This document shows, in pieces, positions 26,946 through 39,790 of a stretch of DNA of 64,000 nt. Source of the stretch: Aplectana chamaeleonis. Taxonomy: Eukaryota; Nematoda; Chromadorea; Rhabditida; Cosmocercidae. The DNA lies in NCBI GenBank assembly GCA_029168955.1, contig JAPDOI010000157.1, positions 1 to 64,000 of the forward strand, read 5' to 3'. Every line of letters starts with the position of its first letter. Position 1 is the first letter of the stretch. Below the pieces are notes generated by a model. That model had not been told where the DNA came from. It saw only the letters and a list, made by a program, of their open reading frames with translations, and ran no database searches. Both the position numbers and the translations under genes were made by a program.

Positions 26946-29900
26946 GAGCAGGACGTCATAGAAAGTGTGCAGGATCCCAGTGGGATGAGCAGGACGTCAT
27001 GGAAAGTGTGCAGGACCCCAGTGGGAGTGAGCAGGACGTCATAGAAAGTGTGCAGGACCCCAGTGGGAGAGAGCAGGACATCATAGAAAGTGTGCAGGAC
27101 CCCAGTGGGAGTGAGCAGGACGTCATAAAAAGTGTGCAGGGCCCCAGTGGGGGTGAGCAGGACGTCATACAAAGTGTGCAGGATTCCAGTGGGGGTGAGC
27201 AGGACGTCATAGAAAGTGTGCAGGACCCCAGTGGGAGTGAGCAGGACGTCATAGAAATTGTGTAGGACCTCATTGTGAGTGTGCAAGACGTCATAGAAAG
27301 TGTGCAGGATCCCAGTGGGGGCGAGCAGGATGTCATAGGAAGGGTGCAGGACCCCAGTGGGGGTGAGCAGGATGTCATAGGAAGGGTGCAGGACCCCAGT
27401 GGGGGTGAGCAGGACGTCATACAAAGTGTGCAGGACCCAGTGGGGTGTGCAGGACGTCATAAAAAGTGTTCAGGACCCCAGTGGGAGTGAGCAGGACGTC
27501 ATAGAAAGTGTGCAGGATTCCAGTGGGGGTGAGCAGGACGTCATAGAAAGTGTGCAGGACCCCAGTGGGGGTGAGCAGGACGTCATAAAAAGTGTGCAGG
27601 ACCACCGTAGAGGTGAGCAGGACGTCATAAAAAGTGTGCAGGACCCCCAGTGGGGGTGAGCAGGACGTCATAGAAAGTGTGCAGGACCCCAGTGGGAGTG
27701 AGCAGGACGTCATTAAAGTGTGCAGGACCCCAGTGGGAGTGTGCAGGACGTCATACAAAGTGTGCAGGACCCCAGTGGGGGTGAGCAGGACGTCATAAAA
27801 AGTGTGCAGGTCCCCAGTGGGAGTGAGCAGGACGTCATACAAGGTGTGCAGGACCCCAGTGGGGTGAGCAGGACGTCTTAGAAAGTGTGCAGGATCCCAG
27901 TGGGAGTGAGCAGGACGTCATACAAGGTGTGCAGGACCCCAGTGGGGTGAGCAGGACGTCGTAGAAAGTGTGCAGGACCTCAGTGGGAGTGAGCAGGACG
28001 TCATAGAAAGTGTGCAGGACCTCATTGTGAGTGAGCAGGACGTCATAGAAAGTGTGCAGGACCCCAGTGGGGTGAGCAGGACGTCATACAAAGTGTGCAG
28101 GACCCCAGTGGGGGTGAGCAGGACGTCATAGAAAGTGTGCAGGACCCCAGTGGGGTGTGCAGAACGTCATACAAAGTGTGCAGGACCCCAGTGGGGGTGA
28201 GCAGGACGTCATAGAAAGTGTGCAGGACCCCAGTGGGGGTGAGCAGGATGTCATAGGAAGGGTGCAGGACCCCAGTGGGGGTGAGCAGGACGTCATAGAA
28301 AGTGTGCAGGATCCCAGTGGGGGTGAGAAGGACGTCATAAAAAGTGTGCAGGACCCCAGTGGGAGTGTGCAGGATGTCATAGAAAGTGTGCAGGACCCCA
28401 GTGGGGGTGAGCAGGACGTCACGAAAAGTGTGCAGAACCCCAGTAGGGGTGAGCAGGACGTCATAAAAAGTGTGCAGGACCCCCAGAGGGGGTGAGCAGG
28501 ACGTCATAGAAAGTGTGCAGGACCCCAGTGGGGGTGAGCAGGACGTCATAAAAAGTGTGCAGAACCCCAGTGGGGGTGAGCAAGACGTCATAAAAAGTGT
28601 GCAGGACCCCAGTGGGAGTGAGCAGGACGTCATACAAAGTGTGCAGGACCCCCAGTGGGGGTGAGCAGGATGTCATAGGAAGGGTGCAGGACCCCAGTGG
28701 GGGTGAGCAGGACGTCATACAAAGTGTGCAGGACCCCAGTGGGGGTGAGCAGGACGTCATAGAAAGTGTGCAGGACCCCAGTGGGAGTGAGCAGGACGTC
28801 ATAAAAGTGTGCAGGACCCCAGTGGGGGTGAGCAGGACGTCATAGAAAGTGTGCAGGACCCCCAGAGGGGGTGTGCAGAACGTCATAGAAAGTGTGCAGG
28901 ACCCCAGTGGGGTGAGCAGGACGTCATAAAAAGTGTGCAGTATCCCAGTGGGGGTGAGCAGGACGTCATAAAAAGTGTGCAGGACCCCAGTGGGAGTGAG
29001 CAGGACGTCATACAAAGTGTGCAGGACCCCAGTGGGGGTGAGCAGGACGTCATAAAAAGTGTGCAGGACCCCCAGAGGGGGTGAGCAGGACGTCATAGAA
29101 AGTGTGCAGGATTCCAGTGGGGGTGAGCAGGACGTCATAGAAAGTGTGCAGGACCACCGTAGAGGTGAGCAGGACGTCATAAAAAGTGTGCAGGACCCCC
29201 AGTGGGGGTGAGCAGGACGTCATAGAAAGTGTGCAGGACCCCAGTGGGGTGTGCAGAACGTCATAGAAAGTGTGCAGGACCTCAGTGGGGGCGAGCAGGA
29301 CGTCATAAAAAGTGTTCAGGACCCCAGTGGGAGTGAGCAGGACGTCATACAAGGTGTGCAGGACCCCAGTGGGGTGAGCAGGACGTCATAGAAAGTGTGC
29401 AGGACCCCAGTGGGAGTGAGCAGGACGTCATACAAGGTGTGCAGGACCCCAGTGGGGTGAGCAGGACGTCATAGAAAGTGTGCAGGATCCCAGTGGGATG
29501 AGCAGGACGTCATAAAAAGTGTGCAGTATCCCAGTGGGGGTGAGCAGGACGTCATAAAAAGTGTGCAGGACCCCAGTGGGAGTGAGCAGGACGTCATAAA
29601 AAGTGTGCAGGGCCCCCAGTGGGGGTGAGCAGGACGTCATAGAAAGTGTGCAGGACCCCAGTGGGAGTGAGCAGGATGTCATACAAAGTGTGCAGGACCC
29701 CAGTGGGGGTGAGCAGGACGTCATAGAAAGTGTGCAGGATTCCAGTGGGGGTGAGCAGGACGTCATAGAAAGTGTGCAGGACCCCAGTGGGAGTGAGCAG
29801 GACGTCATACAAGGTGTGCAGGACCCCAGTGGGGTGAGCAGGACGTCATAGAAAGTGTGCAGGATCCCAGTGGGATGAGCAGGACGTCATAAAAAGTGTG

Positions 29901-32060
29901 CAGGATCCCAGTGGGGGTGAGAAGGACGTCATAAAAAGTGTGCAGGACCCCAGTGGGAGTGAGCAGGACGTCATAGATATTGTGTAGGACCTCATTGTGA
30001 GGAGCAGGACGTCATAGAAAGTGTGCAGGACCCCAGTGGGAGTGAGCAGGACGTCATAAAAAATGTGCAGGACCCCCGTAGGGGTGAGGAGGACGTCATA
30101 AAAAGTATGCAGGACCCCAGTGGGAGTGTGCAGGACGCCATAGAAAGTGTGCAGGACCCCAGTAGGGGTGTGCAGGACGTCATAAAATGGTGTGCAGGAC
30201 CCCAGTGGGAGTGTGCACGACGTCATAGGAAGTGTGCAGGGCCCCAATGGGAGTGTGCAGGACGTCATAAAAAGTGTGCAGGACCCCAGTGGGGGCGAGC
30301 AGGACGTCATAAAAAGTGTGCAGGACCCCAGTGGGAGTGAGCAGGACGTCATAGAAAGTGTGCAGTATCCCGGTGGGAGTGAGCAAGACGTCATAGAAAG
30401 TGTGCAGGACCCCAGTGGGAGTGAGCAGGACGTCATAGAAAGTGTGAAGGACCCCAGTGGGAGTGAGCAGGACGTCATAGAAAGTGTGCAGGACCCCAGT
30501 GGGAGTGAGCAGGACGTCATAGAAAGTGTGCAGGACCCCAGTGGGAGTGAGCAGGACGTCATAAAAAGTGTGCTGGACCCCCAGTGGGGATGAGCAGGAC
30601 GTCATAGAAAGTGTGCAGGACCCCAGTGGGAGTGAACAGGACGTCATAGAAAGTGTGCAGGACCTCAGTGGGGGCGAGCAGGGCGTCATAAAAAGTGTGC
30701 AGGTCCCCAGTGGGAGTGAGCAGGACGTCATAGAAAGTGTGCAGGATTCCAGTGGGGGTGAGCAGGACGTCATAGAAAGTGTGCAGGACCCCAGTGGGAG
30801 TGAGCAGGACGTCATACAAAGTGTGCAGGACCCCAGTGGGGGTGAGCAGGACGTCATAGAATGTGTGCAGGACCCCAGTGGGAGTGAGCAGGACGTCATA
30901 AAAGTGTGCAGGACCCCAGTGGGGGTGAGCAGGACGTCATAGAAAGTGTGCAGGACCTCATTGTGAGTGTGCACGACGTCATAGAAAGTGTGCAGGACCC
31001 CAGTGGGGTGTGCAGAACGTCATAGAAAGTGTGCAGGACCCCAGTGGGAGTGTGCAGGATGTCATAGAAAGTGTGCAGGACCCCAGTGGGGGTGAGCAGG
31101 ATGTCATAGGAAGGGTGCAGGACCCCAGTGGGGGTGAGCAGGACGTCATACAAAGTGTGCAGGACCCCAGTGGGGGTGAGCAGGACGTCATAGAAAGTGT
31201 GCAGGACCCCAGTGGGGTGTGCAGAACGTCATAGAAAGTGTGCAGGACCTCAGTGGGGGGCGAGCAGGACGTCATAAAAAGTGTGCAGGCCCTCAGTGGG
31301 AGTGAGCAGGACGTCATAGAAAATGTGCAGGATCCCATTGGGATGAGCAGGACGTCATAAAAAGTGTGCAGGACCCCAGTGGGAGTGAGCAGGACGTCAT
31401 AGAAATTGTGTAGGACCTCATTGTGAGTGTGCAAGACGTCATAGAAAGTGTGCAGGATCCCAGTGGGATGAGCAGGACGTCATAAAAAGTGTGCAGTATC
31501 CCAGTGGGGGGTGAGCAGGACGTCATAAAAAGTGTGCAGGACCCCAGTGGGAGTGAGCAGGACGTCATACAAAGTGTGCAGGACCCCAGTGGGGGTGAGC
31601 AGGACGTCATAGAAAGTGTGCAGGACCTCAGTGGGGGCGAGCAGGACGTCATAAAAAGTGTGCAGGACCCCAGTGGGGGTGAGCAGGACGTCATAAAAAG
31701 TGTGCAGGACCCCAGTGGGGTGAGCAGGACGTCATAAAAAGTGTGCAGTATCCCAGTGGGGGTGAGCAGAACGTCATAAAAAGTGTGCAGGACCCCAGTG
31801 GGGGTGAGCAGGACGTCATAAAAAGTGTGCTGGACCCCAGTGGGGGTGAGCAGGACGTCATAGAAAGTGTGCAGGACCCCAGTGGGAGTGAACAGGACGT
31901 CATAGAAAGTGTGCAGCTCCTCAGTGGGGGCGAGCAGGACGTCATAAAAAGTGTGCAGGTCCCCAGTGGGAGTGAGCAGGACGTCATACAAGGTGTGCAG
32001 GACCTCATTGTGAGTGTGCACGACGTCATAGAAAGTGTGCAGCCTCAGTGTGGGGTGAGC
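26946..32060. repeat. Heterogeneous island in the array
   Basis: Class I variants return (ATAAAAAGT, ATACAAAGT, CATAGGAAGGGT, GACCTCATTGTGAGTG). It includes a degraded stretch near 29980-30260 with odd units such as GTCATAAAATGG and CAGGACGCCATAG, and a short homogeneous run at about 30320-30560. No gene is seen. Confidence 0.75.
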
Positions 32061-32830
32061 AGGACGTCATAGAAAGTGTGCAGGACCCCAGTGGGAGTGA
32101 GCAGGACGTCATAGAAGTGTGCAGGACCCCAGTGGGAGTGAGCAGGACGTCATAGAAAGTGTGCGGGACCCCAGTGGGAGTGAGCAGGACGTTATAGAAA
32201 AAGTGCAGGACCCCTGTGGGAGTGAGCAGGACGTCATAGAAAGTGTGCAGGACCCCAGTGGGGTGAGCAGGACGTCATAGAAAGTGTGCAGGACCCCAGT
32301 GGGAGTGAGCAGGACGTCATAGAAAGTGTGCAGGACCCCAGTGGGAGTGAGCAGGACGTCATAGAATGTGTGCAGGACCCCAGTGGGAGTGAGCAGGACG
32401 TCATAGAAAGTGTGCAGGACCCCAGTGGGAGTGAGCAAGACGTTATAGAAAGTGTGCAGGACCCCAGTGGGAGTGAGCAGGACGTCATAGAAAGTGTGCA
32501 GGACCCCAGTGGGAGTGAGCAGGACGTCATAGAAAGTGTGCAGGACCCCAGTGGGAGTGAGCAGGACGTCATAGAAAGTGTGCAGGACCCCAGTGGGAGT
32601 GAGCAGGACGTCATAGAAAGTGTGCAGGACCCCAGTGGGGTGAGCAGGACGTCATAGAAAGTGTGCAGGACCCCAGTGGGGTGAGCAGGACGTCATAGAA
32701 AGTGTGCAGGACCCCAGTGGGGTGAGCAGGACGTCATAGAAAGTGTGCAGGACCCCAGTGGGAGTGAGCAGGACGTCATAGAAAGTGTGCAGGACCCCAG
32801 TGGGAGTGAGCAGGACGTCATAGGAAGTGT
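32061..32830. repeat. Homogeneous run of consensus 42-bp units
   Basis: Roughly 18 near-identical units. Scattered changes include GTTATAGAAAAAGTG and CCCCTGTGGG near 32190-32220. Confidence 0.72.
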
Positions 32831-33660
32831 GCAGGACCCCAGTGGGGGTGAGCAGGACGTCATACAAAGTGTGCAGGACCCCAGTGGGAGTGAGCAGGAC
32901 GTCATAGAAAGTGTGCAGGACCCCAGTGGGGGTGAGCAGGACGTCATAGAAAGTGTGCAGGACCCCAGTGGGAGTGAGCAGGACGTCATAAAAGTGTGCA
33001 GGACCCCAGTGGGGGTGAGCAGGACGTCATAGAAAGTGTGCAGGACCTCATTGTGAGTGTGCACGACGTCATAGAAACTGTGCAGGACCCCAGTGGGGTG
33101 TGCAGAACGTCATAGAAAGTGCGCAGGACCCCAGTGGGAGTGTGCAGGATGTCATAGAAAGTGTGCAGGACCCCAGTGGGGGTGAGCAGGACGTCATAAA
33201 AAGTGTGCAGGACCCCAGTGGGAGTGAGCAGGACGTCATAAAAAGTGTGCAGGACCCCCAGAGGGGGTGAGCAGGACGTCATAGAAAGTGTGCAGGATTC
33301 CAGTGGGGGTGAGCAGGACGTCATAGAAAGTGTGCAGGACCCCAGTAGGAGTGAGCAGTCCGTCATACAAAGTGTGCAGGACCCCAGTGGGGGTGAGCAG
33401 GACGTCATAGAAAGTGTGCAGGGCCCCAATGGGAGTGTGCAGGACGTCATAAAAAGTGTGCAGGACCCCAGTGGGGATGAGCAGGACGTCATAAAAAGTG
33501 TGCAGGACCCCATTGGGGGCGAGCAGGACGTCATAAAAAGTGTGCAGGACCCCAGTGGGAGTGAGCAGGACGTCATAAAAAGTGTGCAGGACCCCAGTGG
33601 GAGTGAGCAGGACGTCATAGAAAGTTTGGAGTATCCCAGGGGGGGTGAGCAGGACGTCAT
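32831..33660. repeat. Heterogeneous island in the array
   Basis: Class I variants, including GACCTCATTGTGAGTG, GTGTGCAGAACG and CCCCCAGAGGGGG units, lie between two homogeneous runs. No gene is seen. Confidence 0.7.
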
Positions 33661-35520
33661 AGAAAGTGTGCAGGACCCCAGTGGGGTGAGCAGGACGTCA
33701 TAGAAAGTGTGCAGGACCCCAGTGGGAGTGAGCAGGACGTCATAGAAAGTGTGCAGGACCCCAGTGGGAGTGAGCAGGACGTCATAGAAAGTGTGCAGGA
33801 CCCCAGTGGGAGTGAGCAGGACGTCATAGAAAGTGTGCAGGACCCCAGTGGGAGTGAGCAGGACGTCATAGAAAGTGTGCAGGACCCCAGTGGGAGTGAG
33901 CAGGACGTCATAGAAAGTGTGCAGGACCCCAGTGGGAGTGAGCAGGACGTCATAGAAAGTGTGCAGGACCCCAGTGGGGTGAGCAGGACGTCATAGAAAG
34001 TGTGCAGGACCCCAGTGGGAGTGAGCAGGACGTCATAGAAAGTGTGCAGGACCCCAGTGGGGTGAGCAGGACGTCATAGAAAGTGTGCAGGACCCCAGTG
34101 GGGAGTGAGCAGGACGTCATAGAAAGTGTGCAGGACCCCAGTGGGAGTGAGCAGGACGTCATAGAAAGTGTGCAGGACCCCAGTGAGTGAGCAGGACGTC
34201 ATAGAAAGTGTGCAGGACCCCAGTGGGGTGAGCAGGACGTCATAGAAAGTGTGCAGGACCCAGTGGGAGTGAGCAGGACGTCATAAAAAGTGTGCAGTAC
34301 CCTAGTGGGAGTGAGCAAGACGTCATAGAAAGTGTGCAGGACCCCAGTGGGAGTGAGCAGGACGTCATAGAAAGTGTGCAGGACCCCAGTGGGAGTGAGC
34401 AGGACGGCATAGAAAGTGTGCAGGACCCCAGTGGGAGTGAGCAGGACGTCATAGAAAGTGTGCAGGACCCCAGTGGGAGTGAGCAGGACGTTATAGAAAG
34501 TGTACAGGACCCCAGTGGGAGTGAGCAGGACGTCATAGAAAGTGTGCAGGACCCCAGTGGGAGTGAGCAGGACGTCATAGAAAGTGTGCAGGACCCCAGT
34601 GGGGTGAGCAGGACGTCATAGAAAGTGTGCAGGACCCCAGTGGGAGTGAGCAGGACGTCATAGAAAGTGTGCAGGACCCCAGTGGGAGTGAGCAGGACGT
34701 CATAGAAAGTGTGCAGGACCCCAGTGGGAGTGAGCAGGACGTCATAGAAAGTGTGCAGGACCCCAGTGGGAGTGAGCAGGACGTCATAGAAAGTGTGCAG
34801 GACCCCAGTGGGAGTGTGCAGGACGTCATAGAAAGTGTGCAGGACCCCAGTGGGGGTGAGCAGGGCGGTAATAGAAAGTGTGCAGGACCCCAGTGGGAGT
34901 GAGCAGGACGTCATAGAAAGTGTACAGGACCCCAGTGGGGTGAGCAGGACGTCATAGAAAGTGTGCAGGACCCCAGTGGGAGTGAGCAGGACGTCATAGA
35001 AAGTGTGCAGGACCCCAGTGGGAGTGTGCAGGACGTCATAGAAAATGTGCAGGACCCCAGTGGGAGTGAGCAGGAAGTCATAGAAAGTGTGCAGGAACCC
35101 AGTGAGAGTGAGCAGGACGTCATAGAAAGTGTGCAGGACTCCAGTGGGAGTGAGCAGGACGTCATAGAAAGCGTGCAGGACCCCAATGGGGTGAGCATGA
35201 CGTAATAGAAAGTGTGCAGGACCCCAGTGGGGGTGAGCAGGACGTAATAGAAAAAGTGCAGGACCCCAGTGGGAGTGAGCAGGACGTCATAGAAAGTGTG
35301 CAGGACCCCAGTGGGAGTGAGCAGTACGTCATAGAAAGTGTGCAGGACCCCAGTGGGAGTGAGCAGGACGTAATAGAAAGTGTGCAGGACCCCAGTGGGA
35401 GTGAGCAGGACGTCATAGAAAGTGTGCAGGACCCCAGTGAGAGTGTGCAGGACGTCGTAGAAAGTGTGCAGGACCCCAGTGGGGGTGAGCAGGACGTCAT
35501 AGAAAGTGTGCAGGACCCCA
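33661..35520. repeat. Homogeneous run of consensus 42-bp units
   Basis: About 44 units, mostly consensus, with sporadic changes: GACGTAATAG in several units from 35190 to 35380, GTGAGAGTGAGC near 35100, and one odd unit with GGGCGGTAATAG near 34865. Confidence 0.72.
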
Positions 35521-36540
35521 GTGGGAGTGAGCAGGACGTCATAAAAGTGTGCAGGACCCCAGTGGGGGTGAGCAGGACGTCATAGAAAGTGTGCAGGACC
35601 TCATTGTGAGTGTGCACGACGTAATAGAAAGTGTGCAGGACCCCAGTGGGGATGAGCAGGACGTCATACAAAGTGTGCAGGACCCCAGTGGGGGTGAGCA
35701 GGACGTCATAGAAAGTGTGCAGGACCCCAGTGGGAGTGAGCAGGACGTCATACAAAGTGTGCAGGACCCCAGTGGGGGTGAGCAGGACGTCATAAAAAGT
35801 GTGCAGGACCCCAGTGGGGGTGAGCAGGACGTCATAGAAAGTGTGCAGGACCCCAGTGGGGGTGAGCAGGACGTCATAAAAAGTGTGCAGGACCCCAGTG
35901 GGGGTGAGCAGGACGTCATAAAAAGTGTGCAGGACCCCAGTGGGAGTGTGCAGGATGTCATAGAAAGTGTGCAGGACCCCAGTGGGGGTGAGCAGGACGT
36001 CATAAAAAGTGTGCAGAACCCCAGTAGGGGTGAGCAGGACGTCATAAAAAGTGTGCAGGACCCCAGTGGGAGTGAGCAGGACGTCATTAAAGTGTGCAGG
36101 ACCCCAGTGGGGGTGAGCAGGACGTCATAGAAAGTGTGCAGGATCACTGTAGGGGTGAGCAGGACGTCATAAAAAGTGTGCAGGACCCCAGTGGGGGTGA
36201 GCAGGACGTCATAGAAAGTGTGCAGGACCCCAGTGGGAGTGAACAGGACGTCATAGAAAGTGTGCAGGACCTCAGTGGGGGCGAGCAGGACGTCATAAAA
36301 AGTGTGCAGGTCCCCAGTGGGAGTGAGCAGGACGTCATACAAGGTGTGCAGGACCCCAGTGGGGTGAGCAGGACGTCTTAGAAAGTGTGCAGGATCCCAG
36401 TGGGATGAGCAGGACGTCATAAAAAGTGTGCACGACCCCATTGGGGGCGAGCAGGACGTCATAGAAAGTGTGCAGGACCCCAGTGGGAGTGAACAGGACG
36501 TCATAGAAAGTGTGCAGGACCCCAGTGGGGTGAGCAGGAC
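35521..36540. repeat. Heterogeneous island in the array
   Basis: Class I variants, including a near-complete relative of block W at about 36190-36390 (GTGAACAGG, GCAGGTCCCC and CATACAAGG in the same order). No gene is seen. Confidence 0.7.
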
Positions 36541-38350
36541 GTCTTAGAAAGTGTGCAGGACCTCAGTGGGAGTGAGCAGGACGTCATAGAAAGTGTGCAG
36601 GACCCCAGTGGGAGTGAGCAGGACGTCATAGAAAGTGTGCAGGACCCCAGTGGGAGTGAGCAGGACGTCATAGAAAGTGTGCAGGACCCCAGTGGGAGCG
36701 AGCAGGACGTCATAGAAAGTGTGCAGGACCCCAGTGGGAGCGAGCAGGACGTCATAGAAAGTGTGCAGGACCCCAGTGGGAGTGAGCAGGACGTCATAGA
36801 AAGTGTGCAGGACCCCAGTGGGAGTAAGCAGGACGTCATAGAAAGTGTGCAGGACCCCAGTGGGAGTGAGCACGACGTCATAGAAAGTGTGCAGGACCCC
36901 AGTGGGGTGAGCAGGACGTCATAGAAAGTGTGCAGGACCCCAGTGGGAGTGAGCAGGACGTCATAGAAAGTGTGCAGGACCCCAGTGGGGTGAGCAGGAC
37001 GTCATAGAAAGTGTGCAGGACCCCAGTGGGAGTGAGCAGGACGTCATAGAAAGTGTGCAGGACCCCAGTGGGGTGAGCAGGACGTCATAGAAAGTGTGCA
37101 GGACCCCAGTGGGAGTGAGCAGGACGTCATAGAAAGTGTGCAGGACCCCAGTGGGAGTGAGCAGGACGTCATAGAAAGTGTGCAGGACCCCAGTGGGAGT
37201 GAGCAGGACGTCATAGAAAGTGTGCAGGACCCCAGTGGGGTGAGCAGGACGTCATAGAAAGTGTGCAGGACCCCAGTGGAGTGAGCAGGACGTCATAGAA
37301 AGTGTGCAGGACCCCAGTGGGAGTGAGCAGGACGTCATAGAAAGTGTGCAGGACCCCAGTGGGAGTGAGCAGGACGTCATAGAAAGTGTGCAGGACCCCA
37401 GTGGGGTGAGCAGGACGTCATAGAAAGTGTGCAGGACCCCAGTGGGAGTGAGCAGGACGTCATAGAAAGTGTGCAGGACCCCAGTGGGAGTGAGCAGGAC
37501 GTCAGAGAAAGCGGCCAGGACCCGACTGGGAGTGAGCAGCACGTCATAGAAAGTGTGCAGGACCCCAGTGGGAGTGAGCAGGACGTCATAGAAAGTGTGC
37601 AGGACCCCAGTGGGAGTGAGCAGGACGTCATAGAAAGTGTGCAGGACCCCAGTGGGAGTGAGCAGGACGTCATAGAAAGTGTGCAGGACCCCAGTGGGAG
37701 TGAGCAGGACGTCATAGAAAGTGTGCAGGACCACAGCGGGAGTGTGCAGGACGTCATAGAAAGTGTGCAGGACCCCAGTGGGAGTGAGCAGGACGTCATA
37801 TAAAGTGTGCAGGACCCCAGTGAGAGTGAGCAGGACGTCATAGAAAGTGTGCAGGACCCCAGTGGGAGTGTGCAGGACGTCATAGAAAGTGTGCAGGACC
37901 CCAGTGGGAGTGAGCAGGACGTCATAGAAAGTGTGCAGGACCCCAGCGGGAGTGTGCAGGACGTCATAGAAAGTGTGCAGGAACCCAGTGGGAGTGAGCA
38001 GGACGTAATAGAAAGTGTGCAGGACCCCAGTGGGAGTGTGCAGGACGTCATAGAAAGTGTGCAGGATCCCAGTGGGAGTGAGCAGGACGTAATAGAAAGT
38101 GTGCAGGACCCCATTGTGAGTGAGCAGGACGTCATAGAAAGTGTGCAGGACCCCAGTGGGAGAGAGCAGGACGTCATAGAAAGTGTGCAGGACCCCATTG
38201 TGAGTGAGCAGGACGTCATAGAAAGTGTGCAGGACAACAGTGGGAGAGAGCAGGACGTCATAGAAAGTGTGCAGGACCCCAGTGGGAGTGTGCAGGACGT
38301 CGTAGAAAGTGTGCAGTACCCCAGTGGGAGTGAGCAGGACGCCATATAAA
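36541..38350. repeat. Homogeneous run of consensus 42-bp units
   Basis: About 43 mostly consensus units. One degraded unit at about 37500-37545 reads GAAAGCGGCCAGGACCCGAC. Variants GTGTGCAGG, GACGTAATAG and CCCCATTGTGAGTG increase from 37730 onward. Confidence 0.72.
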
Positions 38351-39790
38351 GTGTGCAGGACCCCAGTGAGAGTCAGCAGGACGTCATAGAAAGTGTGCAG
38401 GACCCCAGTGGGAGTGTGCAGGACGTCATAAAAAGTGTGCAGGACCCCAGTGGGAGTGAGCAGTCCGTCATACAAAGTGTGCAGGACCCCAGTGGGGGTG
38501 AGCAGGACGTCATAGAAAGTTTGCAGTATCCCAGTGGGGGTGAGCAGGACGTCATAAAAAGTGTGCAGGATCCCAGTGGGAGCGCGCAGGACGTCATAGA
38601 AAGTGTGCAGGACCCCAGTGGGAGTGAGCAGGACGTCATAGAAAGTGTGCAGGACCCCAGTGAGAGTGAGCAGAACGTCATAGAAAGTGTGCAGGACCTC
38701 AGTGAGAGTGAGCAGGACCCAAATGGGAGGGGGCAGGACCCCAGAGGGGGTGGGCAGGACGTCATAGAAAGTGTGCAGGACCCCAGTGGGAGTGTGCAGA
38801 ACGTCATAGAAAGTGTGCAGGACCCCAGTGGGAGTGAGCAGGACGTCATAGAAAGTGTGCAGGACCCCAGTGAGAGTGAGCAGGACGTCACAGAAAGTGT
38901 GCAGGACCCCAGTGGGAGTGTGCAGGACCCAAATGGGAGTGTGCAGAACGTCGTAGAAAAAGTGCAGGACCCAAATGGGAGTGTGCAGAACGTCATAGAA
39001 AGTGTGCAGGACCCCAGTGCAAGTGAGCAGGACGTCATAGAAAGTGTGCAGGACCCCAGTTGGAGTGAGCAGGACGTCATAGAAAGTGTGCAGGACCCCT
39101 GTGGGAGTGAGCAGGACGTCATAAAAAGTGTGCAGGACCCCAGTGAGAGTGAGCAGGACGTCATAGAAAGTGTGCAGGACCCCAGTGGGAGTGAGCAGGA
39201 CGTCATAGAAAGTGTGCAGGACCCCAGTGGGAGTGAGCAGGACGTCATAAAAAGTGTGCAGGACCCCAGTGGGAGTGAGCAGGACGTCATAGAAAGTGTG
39301 CAGGACCCCAGTGAGAGTGAGCAGGACGTCATAGAAAGTGTGCAGTACCCCAGTGGGAGTGAGCAGGACCCAAATGGGAGTGTGCAGGACCCCAGTGGGA
39401 GTGAGCAGGACGTCATAAAAAGTGTGCAGGACCTCATTGTGAGTGTGCAAGACGTCATAGAAAGTGTGCAGGATCCCAGTGGGATGAGCAGGACGTCATA
39501 AAAAGTGTGCAGTATCCGAGTGGGGGGTGAGCAGGACGTCATAAAAGTGTGCAGGACCCCAGTGGGAGTGAGCATGACGTCATACAAAGTGTGCAGGACC
39601 CCAGTGGGGTGTGCAGAACGTCATAGAAAGTGTGCAGGACCCCAGTGGGGGTGAGCAGGACGTCATAAAAAGTGTGCAGAACCCCAGTAGGGGTGAGCAG
39701 GACGTCATAAAAAGTGTGCAGGACCACCAGTGGGGGTGAGCAGGATGTCATAGGAAGGGTGCAGGACCCCAGTGGGGGTGAGCAGGACGT
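38351..39790. repeat. Transition zone; first appearance of the CCAAATGGGAGT half-unit
   Basis: From about 38715 a third 21-bp half-unit appears, with head CAGGAC and tail CCAAATGGGAGT. Examples lie near 38715, 38930, 38970 and 39367, mixed with GAGAGT tails. The stretch 39420-39790 is again a class I island, with ATAAAAAGT, GTATCCGAGTGGGGGG and CATAGGAAGGGT. Confidence 0.7.
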
